Source: Brevibacillus sp. (GTDB lineage Bacteria > Bacillota > Bacilli > Brevibacillales > Brevibacillaceae). Taken from it: a stretch of DNA of 64,000 nt. A program made the translations under genes and the position numbers. Positions 1 through 8,621 of this stretch are shown in pieces. The stretch lies in NCBI GenBank assembly GCA_017656235.1, contig JACDOF010000001.1, positions 248,001 through 312,000 of the forward strand, written 5' to 3'. Under the pieces are notes generated by a model. That model was given only the letters and a program-made list of their open reading frames with translations, did no database searches and was not told where the DNA came from. Position 1 is the first letter of the stretch, and each line of letters begins with the position of its first letter.

Positions 1-97
1 TCCAAACAGGTTCCGAATCAGCTTGTCTGTCTGAATTGACGCTTGGTACCAATGGCGATAGCATGAAATACATAAAGAAAAGATGGAGGAAACCGCG

Positions 98-1045
98 GTG
101 ATTCGCTTTACGCTACAGAAACATTCGTCGTTATCCTATCACGAACAGTTATATCAGCAGATTGCGTCATTCATTCGCAGCGGCCAATTGGCGCCCCATG
201 CCCAACTGCCGCCGGTGCGGGTACTGGCCGCACAGCTTCGTGTCAACTACAATACGGTGCGCAGCGTATACCTGCGGCTGCAGCAGGAAGGATTGGTCGA
301 ATCCAGGCAAGGACGTGGAACCATCGTCAGCAATGTGATTACCGATCCACTGCTGACGCGCAATCAGGCCCAGCTTACTCTGCTGGCCAAACAGACCCTG
401 CACCAGGTGCAGGCCATGGGTTACACCTGGGATGAGTTTATTCGCGTGCTGACGTCTGTTTCCCGGGAGATCAATGAACTTCCCGTCTTGTTTTTGCGCT
501 TTACCGAGTTGGAGCTGGCCGAGTACTGCCGGTTGGTTCAGCATTATCTGCCCAACGTGAGGGTAGAGGGTGGAACCCATGAAGGGTTTTGCGAGCAGAT
601 GGCGGCGGATCCACAGTTCTTGGAGCGGTACAAAGCCATCGTGGTTCATCCGTCGATGTATGCAGAGCTCGAACCATTGCTGCCATCGGGTGCGCCGCCA
701 GTGGTATGTCTGGACTTCATCCCGGATCCGGCGGTGGTGATACCCGAACTGGACGCATACCCCGGCCAGACAAAAGTAGGGCTGATCTGCGCCACGGCAC
801 AAGGGGTGAAGGGAATGGTGGAGGATCTGGTCAATGCCGGCATCAACCATCTCGATTTGCACACCGGGGAGGCTCACCACCCGGATGTGTTTGACCTGAT
901 CGCCCGCTGTGACGTGGTCTACCTCTCCAAACCAGGGTACATGACCCGCCCGCAGCTGCTCACCCTGCCAAAGGTGAAGGAATATCGGGAAATCCCCGAT
1001 CATCACGGGATTCACCAGCTTCGCAGCATCATCGGAGTGCGATAA
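98..1045 (+). CDS. GntR-family transcriptional regulator
   Basis: DNA-binding repressor of the GntR superfamily, 315 aa. The first 75 residues form the winged helix (LSYHEQLYQQI, LPPVRVLAAQL, NTVRSVYLRLQQEGLV, GRGTIV). The remaining roughly 240 residues match no effector domain I recognise (not UTRA, FCD or aminotransferase), so the ligand is unknown. I start at the GTG at 98, which has GATGGAGGAA 7 nt upstream; the in-frame ATG at 83 lies inside that ribosome binding site. It is followed on the same strand by the coat-like peptide gene and the CoA-transferase pair, but a strong terminator at 1377-1420 separates it from the latter, so control of those genes is only possible, not shown. Confidence 0.85.
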   Translation: MIRFTLQKHSSLSYHEQLYQQIASFIRSGQLAPHAQLPPVRVLAAQLRVNYNTVRSVYLRLQQEGLVESRQGRGTIVSNVITDPLLTRNQAQLTLLAKQTLHQVQAMGYTWDEFIRVLTSVSREINELPVLFLRFTELELAEYCRLVQHYLPNVRVEGGTHEGFCEQMAADPQFLERYKAIVVHPSMYAELEPLLPSGAPPVVCLDFIPDPAVVIPELDAYPGQTKVGLICATAQGVKGMVEDLVNAGINHLDLHTGEAHHPDVFDLIARCDVVYLSKPGYMTRPQLLTLPKVKEYREIPDHHGIHQLRSIIGVR

Positions 1046-1157
1046 CGATTTCATCAGGTCAGATGCTCATTTTCCTGGGTTTAGCCAGGTGTACCATTCC
1101 GAAGCCCCAACTGCGACATACGCTGTAACTGTACCTGATAAGAGGGGGTGAGCGAGG

Positions 1158-1370
1158 ATGGGATGCAAATGCAAGCGAAAGTACTACAAGGGTAAATATC
1201 ACTGCAAAACGTGTTGCAAGAAAAAGTACTACAAGAAAAAGTGCTATTACAAGCCGTATTACAAAACCCACTGCTATGATCACTACAAGCACGACCGACA
1301 CCACCGTTACCACGACTCATCTGCTTCTTCCATGTATGATTCAAGCTCTTACAGCTACATGTATGGTTGA
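1158..1370 (+). CDS. Small Lys/Cys/Tyr-rich protein, probably spore coat-like
   Basis: A 70-aa peptide of extreme composition. The first half alternates Cys, Lys and Tyr (MGCKCKRKYYKGKYH, CCKKKYYKKKCYY), the middle is His/Asp-rich and the end is Ser/Tyr-rich. There is no signal peptide or hydrophobic segment. A clear ribosome binding site (AGAGGGGGTGA) precedes the ATG, and a 19-bp-stem terminator follows directly, so it looks like a real monocistronic gene. Low-complexity Tyr/Lys/Cys proteins of this size occur in Bacillus spore coats and crusts, where they cross-link; that role is inference from composition. No family is recognised. Confidence 0.7.
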   Translation: MGCKCKRKYYKGKYHCKTCCKKKYYKKKCYYKPYYKTHCYDHYKHDRHHRYHDSSASSMYDSSSYSYMYG

Positions 1371-1376
1371 TAGGTA

Positions 1377-1420
1377 TGTACGGAGAAAAAGCGCCCACTT
1401 CGGCGCTTTTTCTCCGTACA
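1377..1420 (+). terminator. Rho-independent terminator after the coat-like gene
   Basis: Near-perfect 19-bp stem (TGTACGGAGAAAAAGCGCC paired with its complement) around a 6-nt loop. The A-run and T-run lie inside the arms, so it can terminate transcription in both directions. Confidence 0.85.
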
Positions 1421-1538
1421 TGGCCCTTGTGTCTCATACGGGATTTTTGGAAAGAATTTTCAGAATATCTGAAGGAGAAGTGCCATCCAGCGGAGAAACA
1501 AAGTGAAAAGTGCTGCCTCATAACAGGGGGGATGGGAT

Positions 1539-2720
1539 GTGCTGTCGGGAATTACAGTCGTCGACTTTACCCGCCACCTACCGGGACCGTACTGCACCAT
1601 GCGGCTGGCTGACATGGGCGCGGAGGTGATCAAGATCGAGGCGTATCCGTCCGGAGATCCGGGACGCAGCATGGGACCGATGTTGGGCGGGGACGGTTTG
1701 TTTTACCTCGCTTCCAACCGGAACAAACGAAGTGTGGCACTTAATCTGCGTACCCCGGCAGGGCGGGAGCTGGCCTTTGCCCTGGCGGCTCAGGCCGATG
1801 TGGTGGTGGAAAGCTTCCGGCCCGGCGTCATGGGTCATCTCGGATTGGATTACGAGGCGCTCGCCGAGGTCAACCCGGAGCTGATCTACTGCTCGCTCAC
1901 CGGATACGGCCAGACCGGAGCGATGCATCAGTTGGGCGGCCACGATCTTAACTATCAGGCAGTGAGCGGTTTTTTAGCCGCCAATCGGGACAGCCAGGGG
2001 CGACCGGTGATCCCCGAAGTACCGCTGGCCGATTACGCTGGCGGCCTGTACGCCGCGGAACAAATCTGTGCCGCACTGGTACAGAAGGAAAGAAGCAGAA
2101 AAGGTACGTACCTGGACATCGCATCTGTGGATGTGATGGCGTCCTGGATGAGCCTGAATGCCCTGCTCAGCTGCGCCGGTCGGGAAGGGGAACTAAGCCA
2201 GTTCCTGGGCGGTCTGATCAACTACAACGTATACGAGACAGCGGACGGACGATATGTGGCACTGGCAGCACTCGAAGAGAAATTCTGGCACAACTTTTGC
2301 CACGCCGTGGGAAGGGAAGATTGGGAGGAATACGCCGGTCAGCGTGTGCTCGATCAACCGGATGTTTTTGAAGAAATCAAAGCGATGTTTCTCACCCGGA
2401 CGCAGGCTGAGTGGAACGAACTGGGGATGGAGGTGGACTGCTGTCTGACAGCGGTGGAAGAAATGGATACGTGGCTGTCCAGCACCTATGTCACAAGCCG
2501 CCAGCTCGTATTTTTTCCGCCGCATGCCGACAACCTGCTGCAGGTCAGAGGAGAGCGCAAAAAACCGCTTGACACCATGCAGCCCCCGCCCGCACTGGGG
2601 GCTGATACGCACGATATTTTGCGCTCCCGGTTGTCCATAAGTGACCAACTGTTGCGGCGTTATGCCGCATCGGGCATTATTCCGGAAGGAGCGAAACAGG
2701 ATGAACCAACCAACGGATAA
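1539..2720 (+). CDS. CaiB/BaiF family CoA-transferase (class III)
   Basis: Class III CoA-transferase, 393 aa, moving CoA between carboxylic acids through a covalent aspartyl intermediate. It opens with the family start GITVVDFTRHLPGPYCTMRL, followed by DMGAEVIKIE. The likely catalytic Asp is D165 in PLADYAGG. The start is the GTG at 1539, 6 nt after AGGGGGGA. It overlaps the enoyl-CoA hydratase gene by 20 bp, so the pair is translationally coupled and probably degrades a carboxylic acid through its CoA thioester. The substrate cannot be read from sequence; carnitine, formyl-CoA/oxalate and racemase relatives share the fold. Confidence 0.88.
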   Translation: MLSGITVVDFTRHLPGPYCTMRLADMGAEVIKIEAYPSGDPGRSMGPMLGGDGLFYLASNRNKRSVALNLRTPAGRELAFALAAQADVVVESFRPGVMGHLGLDYEALAEVNPELIYCSLTGYGQTGAMHQLGGHDLNYQAVSGFLAANRDSQGRPVIPEVPLADYAGGLYAAEQICAALVQKERSRKGTYLDIASVDVMASWMSLNALLSCAGREGELSQFLGGLINYNVYETADGRYVALAALEEKFWHNFCHAVGREDWEEYAGQRVLDQPDVFEEIKAMFLTRTQAEWNELGMEVDCCLTAVEEMDTWLSSTYVTSRQLVFFPPHADNLLQVRGERKKPLDTMQPPPALGADTHDILRSRLSISDQLLRRYAASGIIPEGAKQDEPTNG

Positions 2721-3471
2721 CAGCCTCGTAACCACTTATCATGAAGACGTGCTCACCATTACGCTGAATCGGCCTCACGTGATGAACGCGATGGATCAAT
2801 CGATGTTTGCCCGCCTGGGCGACGTGTTTGAGCAGGCCGCTTCCGATCAGGCAATCCGTGTAGTCGTACTGCGCGGGGCGGGCGGCAACTTCTGTTCCGG
2901 CGCCGATCTCAACCTGCTGTCCAGGGTATCCGACCCCGCTGAAGCCGACCGGTATCTGACGTTGATCAACAGTTTCATCACCCGCTTTCACCACCTGGAC
3001 AAGCCGACGATTGCCGTGATCGAGGGAGTGGCAGTCGGGGCCGGCCTTAATCTGGCTCTCCATGCCGACTTTGTTGTTGCCAGTGAGGATGCCCGCCTGC
3101 AGGAGCCGTTTGTCCAGATTGGCCTCACCACCGATTTTGGCGGCACCTATCTGCTGCCTCGTTTGGTGGGGCTTGCACGGGCCAAGCGTCTGGCCCTGCT
3201 CGCTGAGCGGCTGAGCGGAAGGGAAGCGGAGCAGATCGGTTTGATCTACAGGGCGGTACCACAAGCGGAGTTGGATCAGACCGTCGACCAGCTGATCTCC
3301 TTGCTGCGTCGTATGCCGCGGTTGGCGTATGCCGCGACCAAAGCAGGCCTGAACAAGGGAATGAGCGCCTCCCTGTCGGAAATGCTGGTCTGGGAAAGAG
3401 AGCAGCAGCCGAGGTTGATTGCTTCAGAAGAGTTTCAGGCATTGATCGCCGCAAGGGCCAAACGGTCTTGA
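2701..3471 (+). CDS. Enoyl-CoA hydratase/isomerase family protein
   Basis: Crotonase-fold enzyme, 256 aa, acting on the double bond of an enoyl-CoA. The oxyanion-hole segment is GAGGNFCSGADLNLL and the second is GVAVGAGLNLAL. The active-site loop reads IGLTTDFGGTYLLPRLVG, with Asp where classic hydratases carry a catalytic Glu; that pattern is shared with PaaG-type isomerases, so isomerase activity is possible. The start is the ATG at 2701 behind GGAAGGAGCG; an upstream in-frame ATG at 2641 lies deep inside the CoA-transferase gene. The two genes form one operon. Confidence 0.88.
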   Translation: MNQPTDNSLVTTYHEDVLTITLNRPHVMNAMDQSMFARLGDVFEQAASDQAIRVVVLRGAGGNFCSGADLNLLSRVSDPAEADRYLTLINSFITRFHHLDKPTIAVIEGVAVGAGLNLALHADFVVASEDARLQEPFVQIGLTTDFGGTYLLPRLVGLARAKRLALLAERLSGREAEQIGLIYRAVPQAELDQTVDQLISLLRRMPRLAYAATKAGLNKGMSASLSEMLVWEREQQPRLIASEEFQALIAARAKRS

Positions 3472-3514
3472 TCCGCGCGCGGCTGCGGTGAAGGAGCGCA
3501 GGAAACAATTCACG

Positions 3515-3543
3515 TTGCGTTTGACTGGCGGCTGTGCTAGTAT
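3515..3543 (+). promoter_or_regulatory. Sigma-A promoter of the putative 6S RNA
   Basis: TTGCGT at 3515-3520, a 17-nt spacer and TAGTAT at 3538-3543, placed just before the structured noncoding stretch. Confidence 0.55.
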
Positions 3544-3549
3544 GGAAAG

Positions 3550-3788
3550 GAACAATCCTGCGATGTACGTTCGGCCATTAATGTTTTTAACCTTGAGTGT
3601 TTCGAGGGAGACAGAACTCTGCGATGTATGCCAGGCCCACCTCCCCTTGAGGGACGCATGGGAAGGCAGAACCGTGGACGGGTCGCCCACCTGTTGGAGA
3701 GCAGGTTAAAGAAACATGAGGTTGGACGGCAGAGCGGGGCCATGTCGGATAAGGCAAGCCTGGGTCAGGCAGGACCCGGGTTTTTTTG
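3550..3788 (+). ncRNA. ssrS: Structured noncoding RNA, probable 6S RNA
   Basis: About 240 nt between convergent genes, with its own promoter and a strong terminator, and no convincing reading frame. The 5' part has CCTGCGATGTACG, resembling the 5' start of 6S RNAs. ATGTTTTTAACC near 3581-3592 can pair with GGTTAAAGAAACAT near 3706-3719, enclosing the middle as in the long 6S hairpin that mimics an open promoter and binds RNA polymerase. CTGCGATGTA occurs twice (about 3558 and 3620). The 6S assignment rests on architecture and partial motif memory, not on a covariance search; another structured RNA is possible. Confidence 0.5.
3759..3788 (+). terminator. Terminator of the putative 6S RNA
   Basis: CCTGGGTC and GACCCGGG form an 8-bp stem with one G-U pair around a 6-nt loop, followed by seven T residues. 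Confidence 0.85.
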
Positions 3789-3805
3789 TGTCTGGATTCG
3801 AACAG

Positions 3806-3836
3806 AAAAAACCGCCAGAGAGAGCAGCTCTGACGG
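3806..3836 (-). terminator. Terminator of the minus-strand 106-aa gene
   Basis: Read on the minus strand, CCGTCAGAG and CTCTGGCGG form a 9-bp stem followed by a T-run. It sits 30 nt beyond the stop codon of the gene at 3867-4187. Confidence 0.8.
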
Positions 3837-3866
3837 ATCGCTGTCCTGAAATGACGTAATGGCAGG

Positions 3867-4187
3867 TTACCAGCGGTTCCCGTTTCCTTGCTGGTTTTGG
3901 TCGTCTCCATGTTGAACGATGGTCAGGCTTCGCTCCAGATCATCCATTTTTCGAGCGTCCTGAATGATCTGGTACATCTGCAGAAAGGTGGCCTTCTGTC
4001 CCTCCGGCACTCCCTTGATGCGGACGGTCATCTCTTGGTAGTTTTGTCCATTTTCCTGCCCCCTTTGCTCATCGTCCCCGAAGGAGAAGAAACCGCCTGT
4101 ATCTTCATTTTCCCGTTTCCGACTGTCGTCTTCAAACAGGATGTTAAACTCGTTCAAATCCGTCTGCACAATGCCAATTACGTTCAT
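3867..4187 (-). CDS. Hypothetical protein, 106 aa
   Basis: Unrecognised soluble protein. The N-terminal third is acidic (NILFEDDSRKRENEDTGG). The centre reads MTVRIKGVPEGQKATFLQMY, and the end is Gln/Asn-rich and polar. No membrane segment or signal is visible. The ATG has GGAGGG 8 nt upstream on the minus strand, and a terminator follows the stop, which supports expression. It lies 39 bp downstream of the DUF2512 membrane protein gene on the same strand and may share its transcript. I cannot assign a function. Confidence 0.6.
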   Translation of the reverse strand: MNVIGIVQTDLNEFNILFEDDSRKRENEDTGGFFSFGDDEQRGQENGQNYQEMTVRIKGVPEGQKATFLQMYQIIQDARKMDDLERSLTIVQHGDDQNQQGNGNRW

Positions 4188-4226
4188 CGACGAGTGTCCC
4201 TCCGTCCGTATAAGATTAGCGAACGT

Positions 4227-4571
4227 TTACCCAGGATGCCTGGAATGATGAGGCCCGTGCCGCTGCAGGTAATCATGAAAAAAGAATTCGACAATCGAAA
4301 TGGCAAACGCCGTCAGAAACAGCCCCGCCAACTGATACGGCTGCTGAAAGATGGCGGCGGCAGCCCACAAAAAGCCGAAGCTGAGCAGGAAATCGAAACT
4401 GCTGGCAAACGTGTTGTTGGTCTTGGGCAGGATCAAGAAGTCTCCTGTCGCGTAAGAAATCAGCCCCAACAGCAGGCTGGCAAGTACGGCAAAGGTAAGG
4501 GAAGTACCAGACCAGAGCAGACCGGGAACGGCCACGATGCCGTTGACCAAGAGCTTCCACAAGATGTTCAC
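4227..4571 (-). CDS. DUF2512 family (YndM-like) membrane protein
   Basis: Small integral membrane protein, 114 aa, with four hydrophobic segments (about residues 5-25, 26-45, 57-77 and 80-100). The turn SYATGDFLILPKTNNTFAS between helices 2 and 3 is characteristic of DUF2512, a family found in spore-forming Bacilli with no established function. The start is a GTG behind AAAGGAGG. The gene lies between the minus-strand rqcH and the 106-aa gene, all on one strand. Confidence 0.75.
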   Translation of the reverse strand: MNILWKLLVNGIVAVPGLLWSGTSLTFAVLASLLLGLISYATGDFLILPKTNNTFASSFDFLLSFGFLWAAAAIFQQPYQLAGLFLTAFAISIVEFFFHDYLQRHGPHHSRHPG

Positions 4572-4613
4572 GGCGACGATGCCTCCTTTGCTCTTAGTAT
4601 GGACCGGGTCTGC

Positions 4614-6353
4614 TCAGCTATGCGGACCACTCGCTGCCGGTTTGTTACCTTTCAGCTGAAAAACCAGCTCCTCGTCCGGAGTGATGTAGATCGTGCGCTG
4701 GTTCTCGTAGATGCAAAAGCCGGGCTTGGCACCACTCGGCTTTTTGACGTGTTTGACCAGCGTGTAATCGACAGGCACCTGGTTTCCGTGCCGTGCCTTG
4801 CTATAGTATGCGGCAAGCACGGCCGCTTCCCGCAAGGTCTGCTCGGAAAAGCTGCGGCTGCGGATGACCACATGCGATCCGGGTATGTCCTTGGTGTGCA
4901 GCCAGGTGTCCGTCGGGGAGGCCAGTTTGTTGGTCAAGTAATCGTTTTGCCTGTTGTTGCGGCCGACGTAAATGGGGATGCCTTCGCTGGAATAGTAAAC
5001 GGAAAGCTCCGGCAGTTCCGCTTTTTTGCGCCTGCCTCCCTGTTTGCTGCGGTTTTTTGCGTAGCCCTGTTCGACCAATTCTTCCCGTATCTCTTCCGCC
5101 TCGCGCAGGCTGGCGTGTTCAAGCTGGACGAGAATTCCTTCCAGATAGGCGATTTCCTCTTTCGCGTTCGCGATTTGTTCTTCTACGATTTGCAAACTGT
5201 TTTTTAATTTATTGTACCGCTTGTAGTACGCCTGCATGTTTTCGGAAGGCGACTTCAGCGGGTCGAGCGGAATCACCACCGTTGGGGCCTGGGGATCATA
5301 CCAGTTGACAGCGGCGTATTCAATATCGCCTCGCTTGATCTGGTGCAGGTTGGCTGCAAGCAGTTCACCGTAAAGACGGTAGCGCTGGGCTTCCTGTGCT
5401 TCCAAGAGTGTCTGTTTCAGTTTTTCGATCTTTTTTTCATTTTTGTTCTTTTCACTCGTCACGAGACGGAACAAGTCATGTACTTTCTGTTTGACTGCGT
5501 CACGCTGCGCCTTTCCCTGATAGTAGGCTTGCAGGCAGGCGCTGATTGATTCGAACTCCTTCTGCTCCCCGCTGCCCAGGTGAGTCAACTTCGTGATGGA
5601 AAAAACAGTCTTTTCCTTGGTTTGAACGATGGTTGGCTGGTACTGGTGTGCCGCTGCCTTCGCCATCAACTGGCGAAACGAACGCCAAAGATTTTCGCGG
5701 GTCGGGATGCCGGAGCGATGGACGATTTCTTTGGCCAAGAGCGGACTGACACCACTGTAGGCGTCGACGAGCTGCTTGTCCAGCTTGCCGCTGTTCCAGT
5801 TGAGTGCCATGTAGAACTGCTCTTCGCTGGCCAGGAGCGGGCAATGCTTTCCCTGATCCGGCGGAGCGACGTAGGGACGGCCCGGAAGCACCTGACGATA
5901 CTGGCTGATGGCGTGGGAGACGTGGTGAGCGCTGTCCAGGATCATGCTGCTTTCGGGATCGATCAGGATGATGTTGCTGTGACGCCCCATGATTTCCACG
6001 ACGATCCGCTTGTGTGTGGTGTCCCCCAATTCGTTGCGTGACTTGACCTCGATGTGGATGATCCGTTCCATTTCCACCTGTCTGATCGCTTCGATCGTAC
6101 CGCCTTCACAGTGTTTCCTGAGCAGCATGCAAAACACGGGCGGTTCGGCGGGATTAACGAATTCTTCCGTGGTCAGGTGCATCCGGGGATACGTTGGATT
6201 GGCCGAGAGCAACAGCTTGTGGTTTTCGCCCTGGGCCCGTACGGCAAGCACAATGTCGTGCGAATGTGGTTGGTGGATACGCGAGATGCGGCCGCCTGCA
6301 AGCTGCTGCAGTTCCTGCACGACCGCTCGCGTCACAAATCCGTCGAATGCCAC
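4614..6353 (-). CDS. rqcH: Rqc2 homologue RqcH (NFACT family)
   Basis: Ribosome-associated quality control factor, 579 aa, the usual family length. It binds stalled 50S subunits carrying peptidyl-tRNA and recruits tRNA-Ala to add C-terminal alanine tails. Visible order: NFACT-N domain (PPVFCMLLRKHCEGG, KSRNELGDT, IMGRHSNIILID), a central helix-rich coiled coil (about 280-430) and the NFACT-R domain (DTWLHTKDIPGSHVVIRS). The Asp-Arg pair needed for tRNA recruitment in Bacillus subtilis (D97-R98) reads Glu-Arg here (E96-R97 in VEMERII). Start is GTG after GAGGTGAAGAGA. It is divergent from yicC, the conserved ylo arrangement. Confidence 0.95.
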   Translation of the reverse strand: MAFDGFVTRAVVQELQQLAGGRISRIHQPHSHDIVLAVRAQGENHKLLLSANPTYPRMHLTTEEFVNPAEPPVFCMLLRKHCEGGTIEAIRQVEMERIIHIEVKSRNELGDTTHKRIVVEIMGRHSNIILIDPESSMILDSAHHVSHAISQYRQVLPGRPYVAPPDQGKHCPLLASEEQFYMALNWNSGKLDKQLVDAYSGVSPLLAKEIVHRSGIPTRENLWRSFRQLMAKAAAHQYQPTIVQTKEKTVFSITKLTHLGSGEQKEFESISACLQAYYQGKAQRDAVKQKVHDLFRLVTSEKNKNEKKIEKLKQTLLEAQEAQRYRLYGELLAANLHQIKRGDIEYAAVNWYDPQAPTVVIPLDPLKSPSENMQAYYKRYNKLKNSLQIVEEQIANAKEEIAYLEGILVQLEHASLREAEEIREELVEQGYAKNRSKQGGRRKKAELPELSVYYSSEGIPIYVGRNNRQNDYLTNKLASPTDTWLHTKDIPGSHVVIRSRSFSEQTLREAAVLAAYYSKARHGNQVPVDYTLVKHVKKPSGAKPGFCIYENQRTIYITPDEELVFQLKGNKPAASGPHS

Positions 6354-6450
6354 GTCTCTTCACCTCGGTGAGGATTTTTTTCTCACACAGTCTACCACAT
6401 TCGGTTCGCGAACCCAAGCAGCAAACCGTGCGGCAGTCTCGTCGCTTCGG

Positions 6451-6480
6451 TTGACACTGATTGTGAATGTTTCCTATAAT
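6451..6480 (+). promoter_or_regulatory. Sigma-A promoter of the yicC-remA-gmk-rpoZ operon
   Basis: Consensus TTGACA at 6451-6456 and TATAAT at 6475-6480, separated by 18 nt and about 60 nt upstream of yicC. Confidence 0.85.
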
Positions 6481-6540
6481 GAATTAACGATTTTTTCGGT
6501 GATACGTAACAGATGTCGCTCCTTACGGAAGTGGTTCATG

Positions 6541-7425
6541 ATGATACGCAGTATGACGGGATACGGACGAAGTGAGGCCGAGCAGGACGGATTGCGCCTG
6601 GTCGTGGAGATGCGCGCGGTCAACCACAGGTTTTGCGAGGTCATTGTACGGCTGCCCAGGATGTGGGCGTACCTGGAGGACCAGGTAAAAAAAGCGGTAA
6701 CCCGAAACGTGCGGCGCGGCCGTGTGGAGGTTTACGTCAGTGTAGAGTCCGCTGCCCGACAAGGTGTCGGCTTTTCAATCAACCGGGAGGCGATCAACCA
6801 GTATTTGCAGGAGGTGAAGCGGCTGGGCGAGGAGTATCCTCTATCCGGTGAACTTGGCATCAAGGATTTGTTCATGCTGCCGGGTGTGATCCTGACGGGG
6901 GAAGAGGAATTGGTCCATTCACCGGAACAGGCGGCCCAGCGGCTCCTGCCGCTGGTTGAAGCGGCGGCGGGTGACCTTCTGCTGATGAGACAGACTGAGG
7001 GCGGCGCGCTTGAGGCCGACCTGCGAAACCGACTGAACAAGGTGAAGAGCTGGAGCGAAGAGATTGCTACGCTTGCCCCCGAAGCGGTGAGAGAGTACCG
7101 GAAGCGATTAACCGAACGGCTGGCCGAGTGGGCTTGTGACGTACAGGTCGACGAGCAGCGCATTGCCCAGGAGGTGGCTTTGTTTGCCGAGCGGGCGGAC
7201 ATCTCGGAGGAAGCGACACGCCTCGGCAGTCACTGCGCGCAGTTTGCCGAACTGCTGGGTGCAGACGAGAGCGTCGGAAGAAAGCTTGATTTTTTGCTGC
7301 AAGAGATGAACCGTGAGGCGAATACCATCGCGGCCAAAGCCAACTACCTGCCGGTCCAGCGCCTCGCCGTAGAAATCAAAACCGAATTGGAGAAGATGAG
7401 AGAACAAGTCCAAAACGTAGAATAG
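6541..7425 (+). CDS. yicC: YicC family endoribonuclease
   Basis: YicC/YloC endoribonuclease, 294 aa, implicated in mRNA and small-RNA turnover. It shows the invariant start [10 protein letters not shown] and the C-terminal DUF1732 signature with ISEEATRL, ...[20 protein letters not shown]. The upstream extension of the reading frame lies antisense to rqcH and is not coding. I use the ATG at 6541; an in-frame ATG at 6538 is equally usable and the ribosome binding site (ACGGAAG) is weak. It heads the operon with remA, gmk and rpoZ. Confidence 0.93.
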   Translation: MIRSMTGYGRSEAEQDGLRLVVEMRAVNHRFCEVIVRLPRMWAYLEDQVKKAVTRNVRRGRVEVYVSVESAARQGVGFSINREAINQYLQEVKRLGEEYPLSGELGIKDLFMLPGVILTGEEELVHSPEQAAQRLLPLVEAAAGDLLLMRQTEGGALEADLRNRLNKVKSWSEEIATLAPEAVREYRKRLTERLAEWACDVQVDEQRIAQEVALFAERADISEEATRLGSHCAQFAELLGADESVGRKLDFLLQEMNREANTIAAKANYLPVQRLAVEIKTELEKMREQVQNVE

Positions 7426-7445
7426 GAAAGGAGGGGGCTGGTACC

Positions 7446-7706
7446 GTGGGAATCAAACTGATCAACATCGGGTTTGGCAACATTGTCAACGCCAACCGCA
7501 TCATCTCCATCGTCAGTCCTGAATCAGCGCCGATCAAGCGCATCATCCAGGAAGCGCGTGACCGCAGCATGCTGGTGGATGCGACTTACGGACGGCGAAC
7601 GCGCGCCGTCATCATCACCGACAGCGATCACGTCATCTTGTCGGCCGTTCAGCCGGAAACAGTCGCACAGCGATTACATACCAAAGAAGACGTATCTGAT
7701 GAATAG
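7446..7706 (+). CDS. remA: Extracellular matrix regulator RemA
   Basis: RemA/DUF370 (YlzA), 86 aa, a ring-forming DNA-binding regulator that activates biofilm matrix and osmoprotection genes in Bacillus subtilis. The protein starts [20 protein letters not shown] and contains the conserved SPESAPIKR and [16 protein letters not shown] stretches. It starts at GTG 7446 behind AGGAAAGGAGGGGG. It sits between yicC and gmk, the conserved order, and its 3' end overlaps the alternative upstream start of gmk. Confidence 0.95.
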   Translation: MGIKLINIGFGNIVNANRIISIVSPESAPIKRIIQEARDRSMLVDATYGRRTRAVIITDSDHVILSAVQPETVAQRLHTKEDVSDE

Positions 7707-7728
7707 ACCAGGAGTTGAAATCGAGGCT

Positions 7729-8343
7729 ATGGGGAATGACAACGGGCTGCTGCTGGTTCTCTCCGGTCCCTCTGGAGTGGGAAAAGGGACAGTCTGCTCG
7801 GCACTGCGCCAGCGAATGAAAGACATTGTGTATTCGGTATCGGCCACAACACGGGCACCACGGGCCGGTGAAGTAAACGGGGTCAACTACTTCTTCAAGA
7901 CCAGACAGGAATTCGAGCAAATGATCGAGCAGGATGAACTGCTGGAGTGGGCCGAATACGTGGGCAACTACTACGGTACCCCACGCCGTTTTGTGGAGGA
8001 GACGCTGGCCAGCGGGCGTGACGTAATTCTGGAGATCGAGGTGCAGGGTGCCATGCAGGTGAAACAGAAGTTTCCGCAAGGTGTCTTCCTGTTTCTCGCC
8101 CCGCCTGACCTGACCGAACTGCGCAACCGTATCGTGGGACGCGGTACCGAGACCGAGGAGTCAGTCCGCAAGCGTCTGGAGGTTGCCAAGGCAGAGATTG
8201 AACTGATGAACCAGTACGACTACGTGGTTGTAAACGATGAAATTGAACTTGCATGCAAGCGGATTGAAGCGATCATTACCGCCGAACATCTGCGGAAAGA
8301 GCGACAAATTCACAAATTTCGCCAATGGTTGAAGGAGGAGTAA
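7729..8343 (+). CDS. gmk: Guanylate kinase
   Basis: ATP:GMP phosphotransferase producing GDP, 204 aa, identical in length to the Bacillus subtilis enzyme. P-loop [15 protein letters not shown]-binding stretch [19 protein letters not shown]; lid region [18 protein letters not shown] start at the ATG at 7729, which gives [16 protein letters not shown]; the ATG at 7699 would add ten residues and overlap remA. AGGAG at 7711 is 14 nt away and GAGG is close to the codon, so the exact start remains open. Confidence 0.95.
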   Translation: MGNDNGLLLVLSGPSGVGKGTVCSALRQRMKDIVYSVSATTRAPRAGEVNGVNYFFKTRQEFEQMIEQDELLEWAEYVGNYYGTPRRFVEETLASGRDVILEIEVQGAMQVKQKFPQGVFLFLAPPDLTELRNRIVGRGTETEESVRKRLEVAKAEIELMNQYDYVVVNDEIELACKRIEAIITAEHLRKERQIHKFRQWLKEE

Positions 8344-8349
8344 TCCAAC

Positions 8350-8556
8350 ATGCTGTATCCGTCTATTGACAAGCTGACCGAGAAGGTGGACAGCAAATAC
8401 GTGCTGGTAACCGTTGCGGCAAAACGAGCCCGCCAGCTTCGGGAGAACAACAACGTACAGGTGGAAAAGCCAAAGTCCAAAAAATTCGTGGGGCTGGCTT
8501 TGGAAGAGATCATCAACGATCAACTGATTTACATAGAAGGCGATTCCCGTCAATAA
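8350..8556 (+). CDS. rpoZ: RNA polymerase omega subunit
   Basis: Omega subunit, 68 aa, assisting assembly of the core polymerase around the beta-prime subunit. Recognised by [30 protein letters not shown] and the C-terminal [10 protein letters not shown]. It begins 7 nt after the gmk stop, with GAAGGAGGAG as ribosome binding site overlapping the gmk end, and it is the last gene before a terminator. Confidence 0.95.
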   Translation: MLYPSIDKLTEKVDSKYVLVTVAAKRARQLRENNNVQVEKPKSKKFVGLALEEIINDQLIYIEGDSRQ

Positions 8557-8583
8557 AACAACCTCACGGCAGGTTGTTTTTTT
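8557..8583 (+). terminator. Terminator of the yicC-rpoZ operon
   Basis: AACAACCT and AGGTTGTT form an 8-bp stem with a 6-nt loop, followed by T residues. Confidence 0.88.
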
Positions 8584-8621
8584 CATCACGATAACTCGTT
8601 TGGAGAGGAGCGTATCCCACC

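Noticed and set aside
3888-5207. 439-codon plus-strand frame over the 106-aa, DUF2512 and rqcH genes
   Set aside because: Antisense shadow of three minus-strand genes with clear family motifs and ribosome binding sites.
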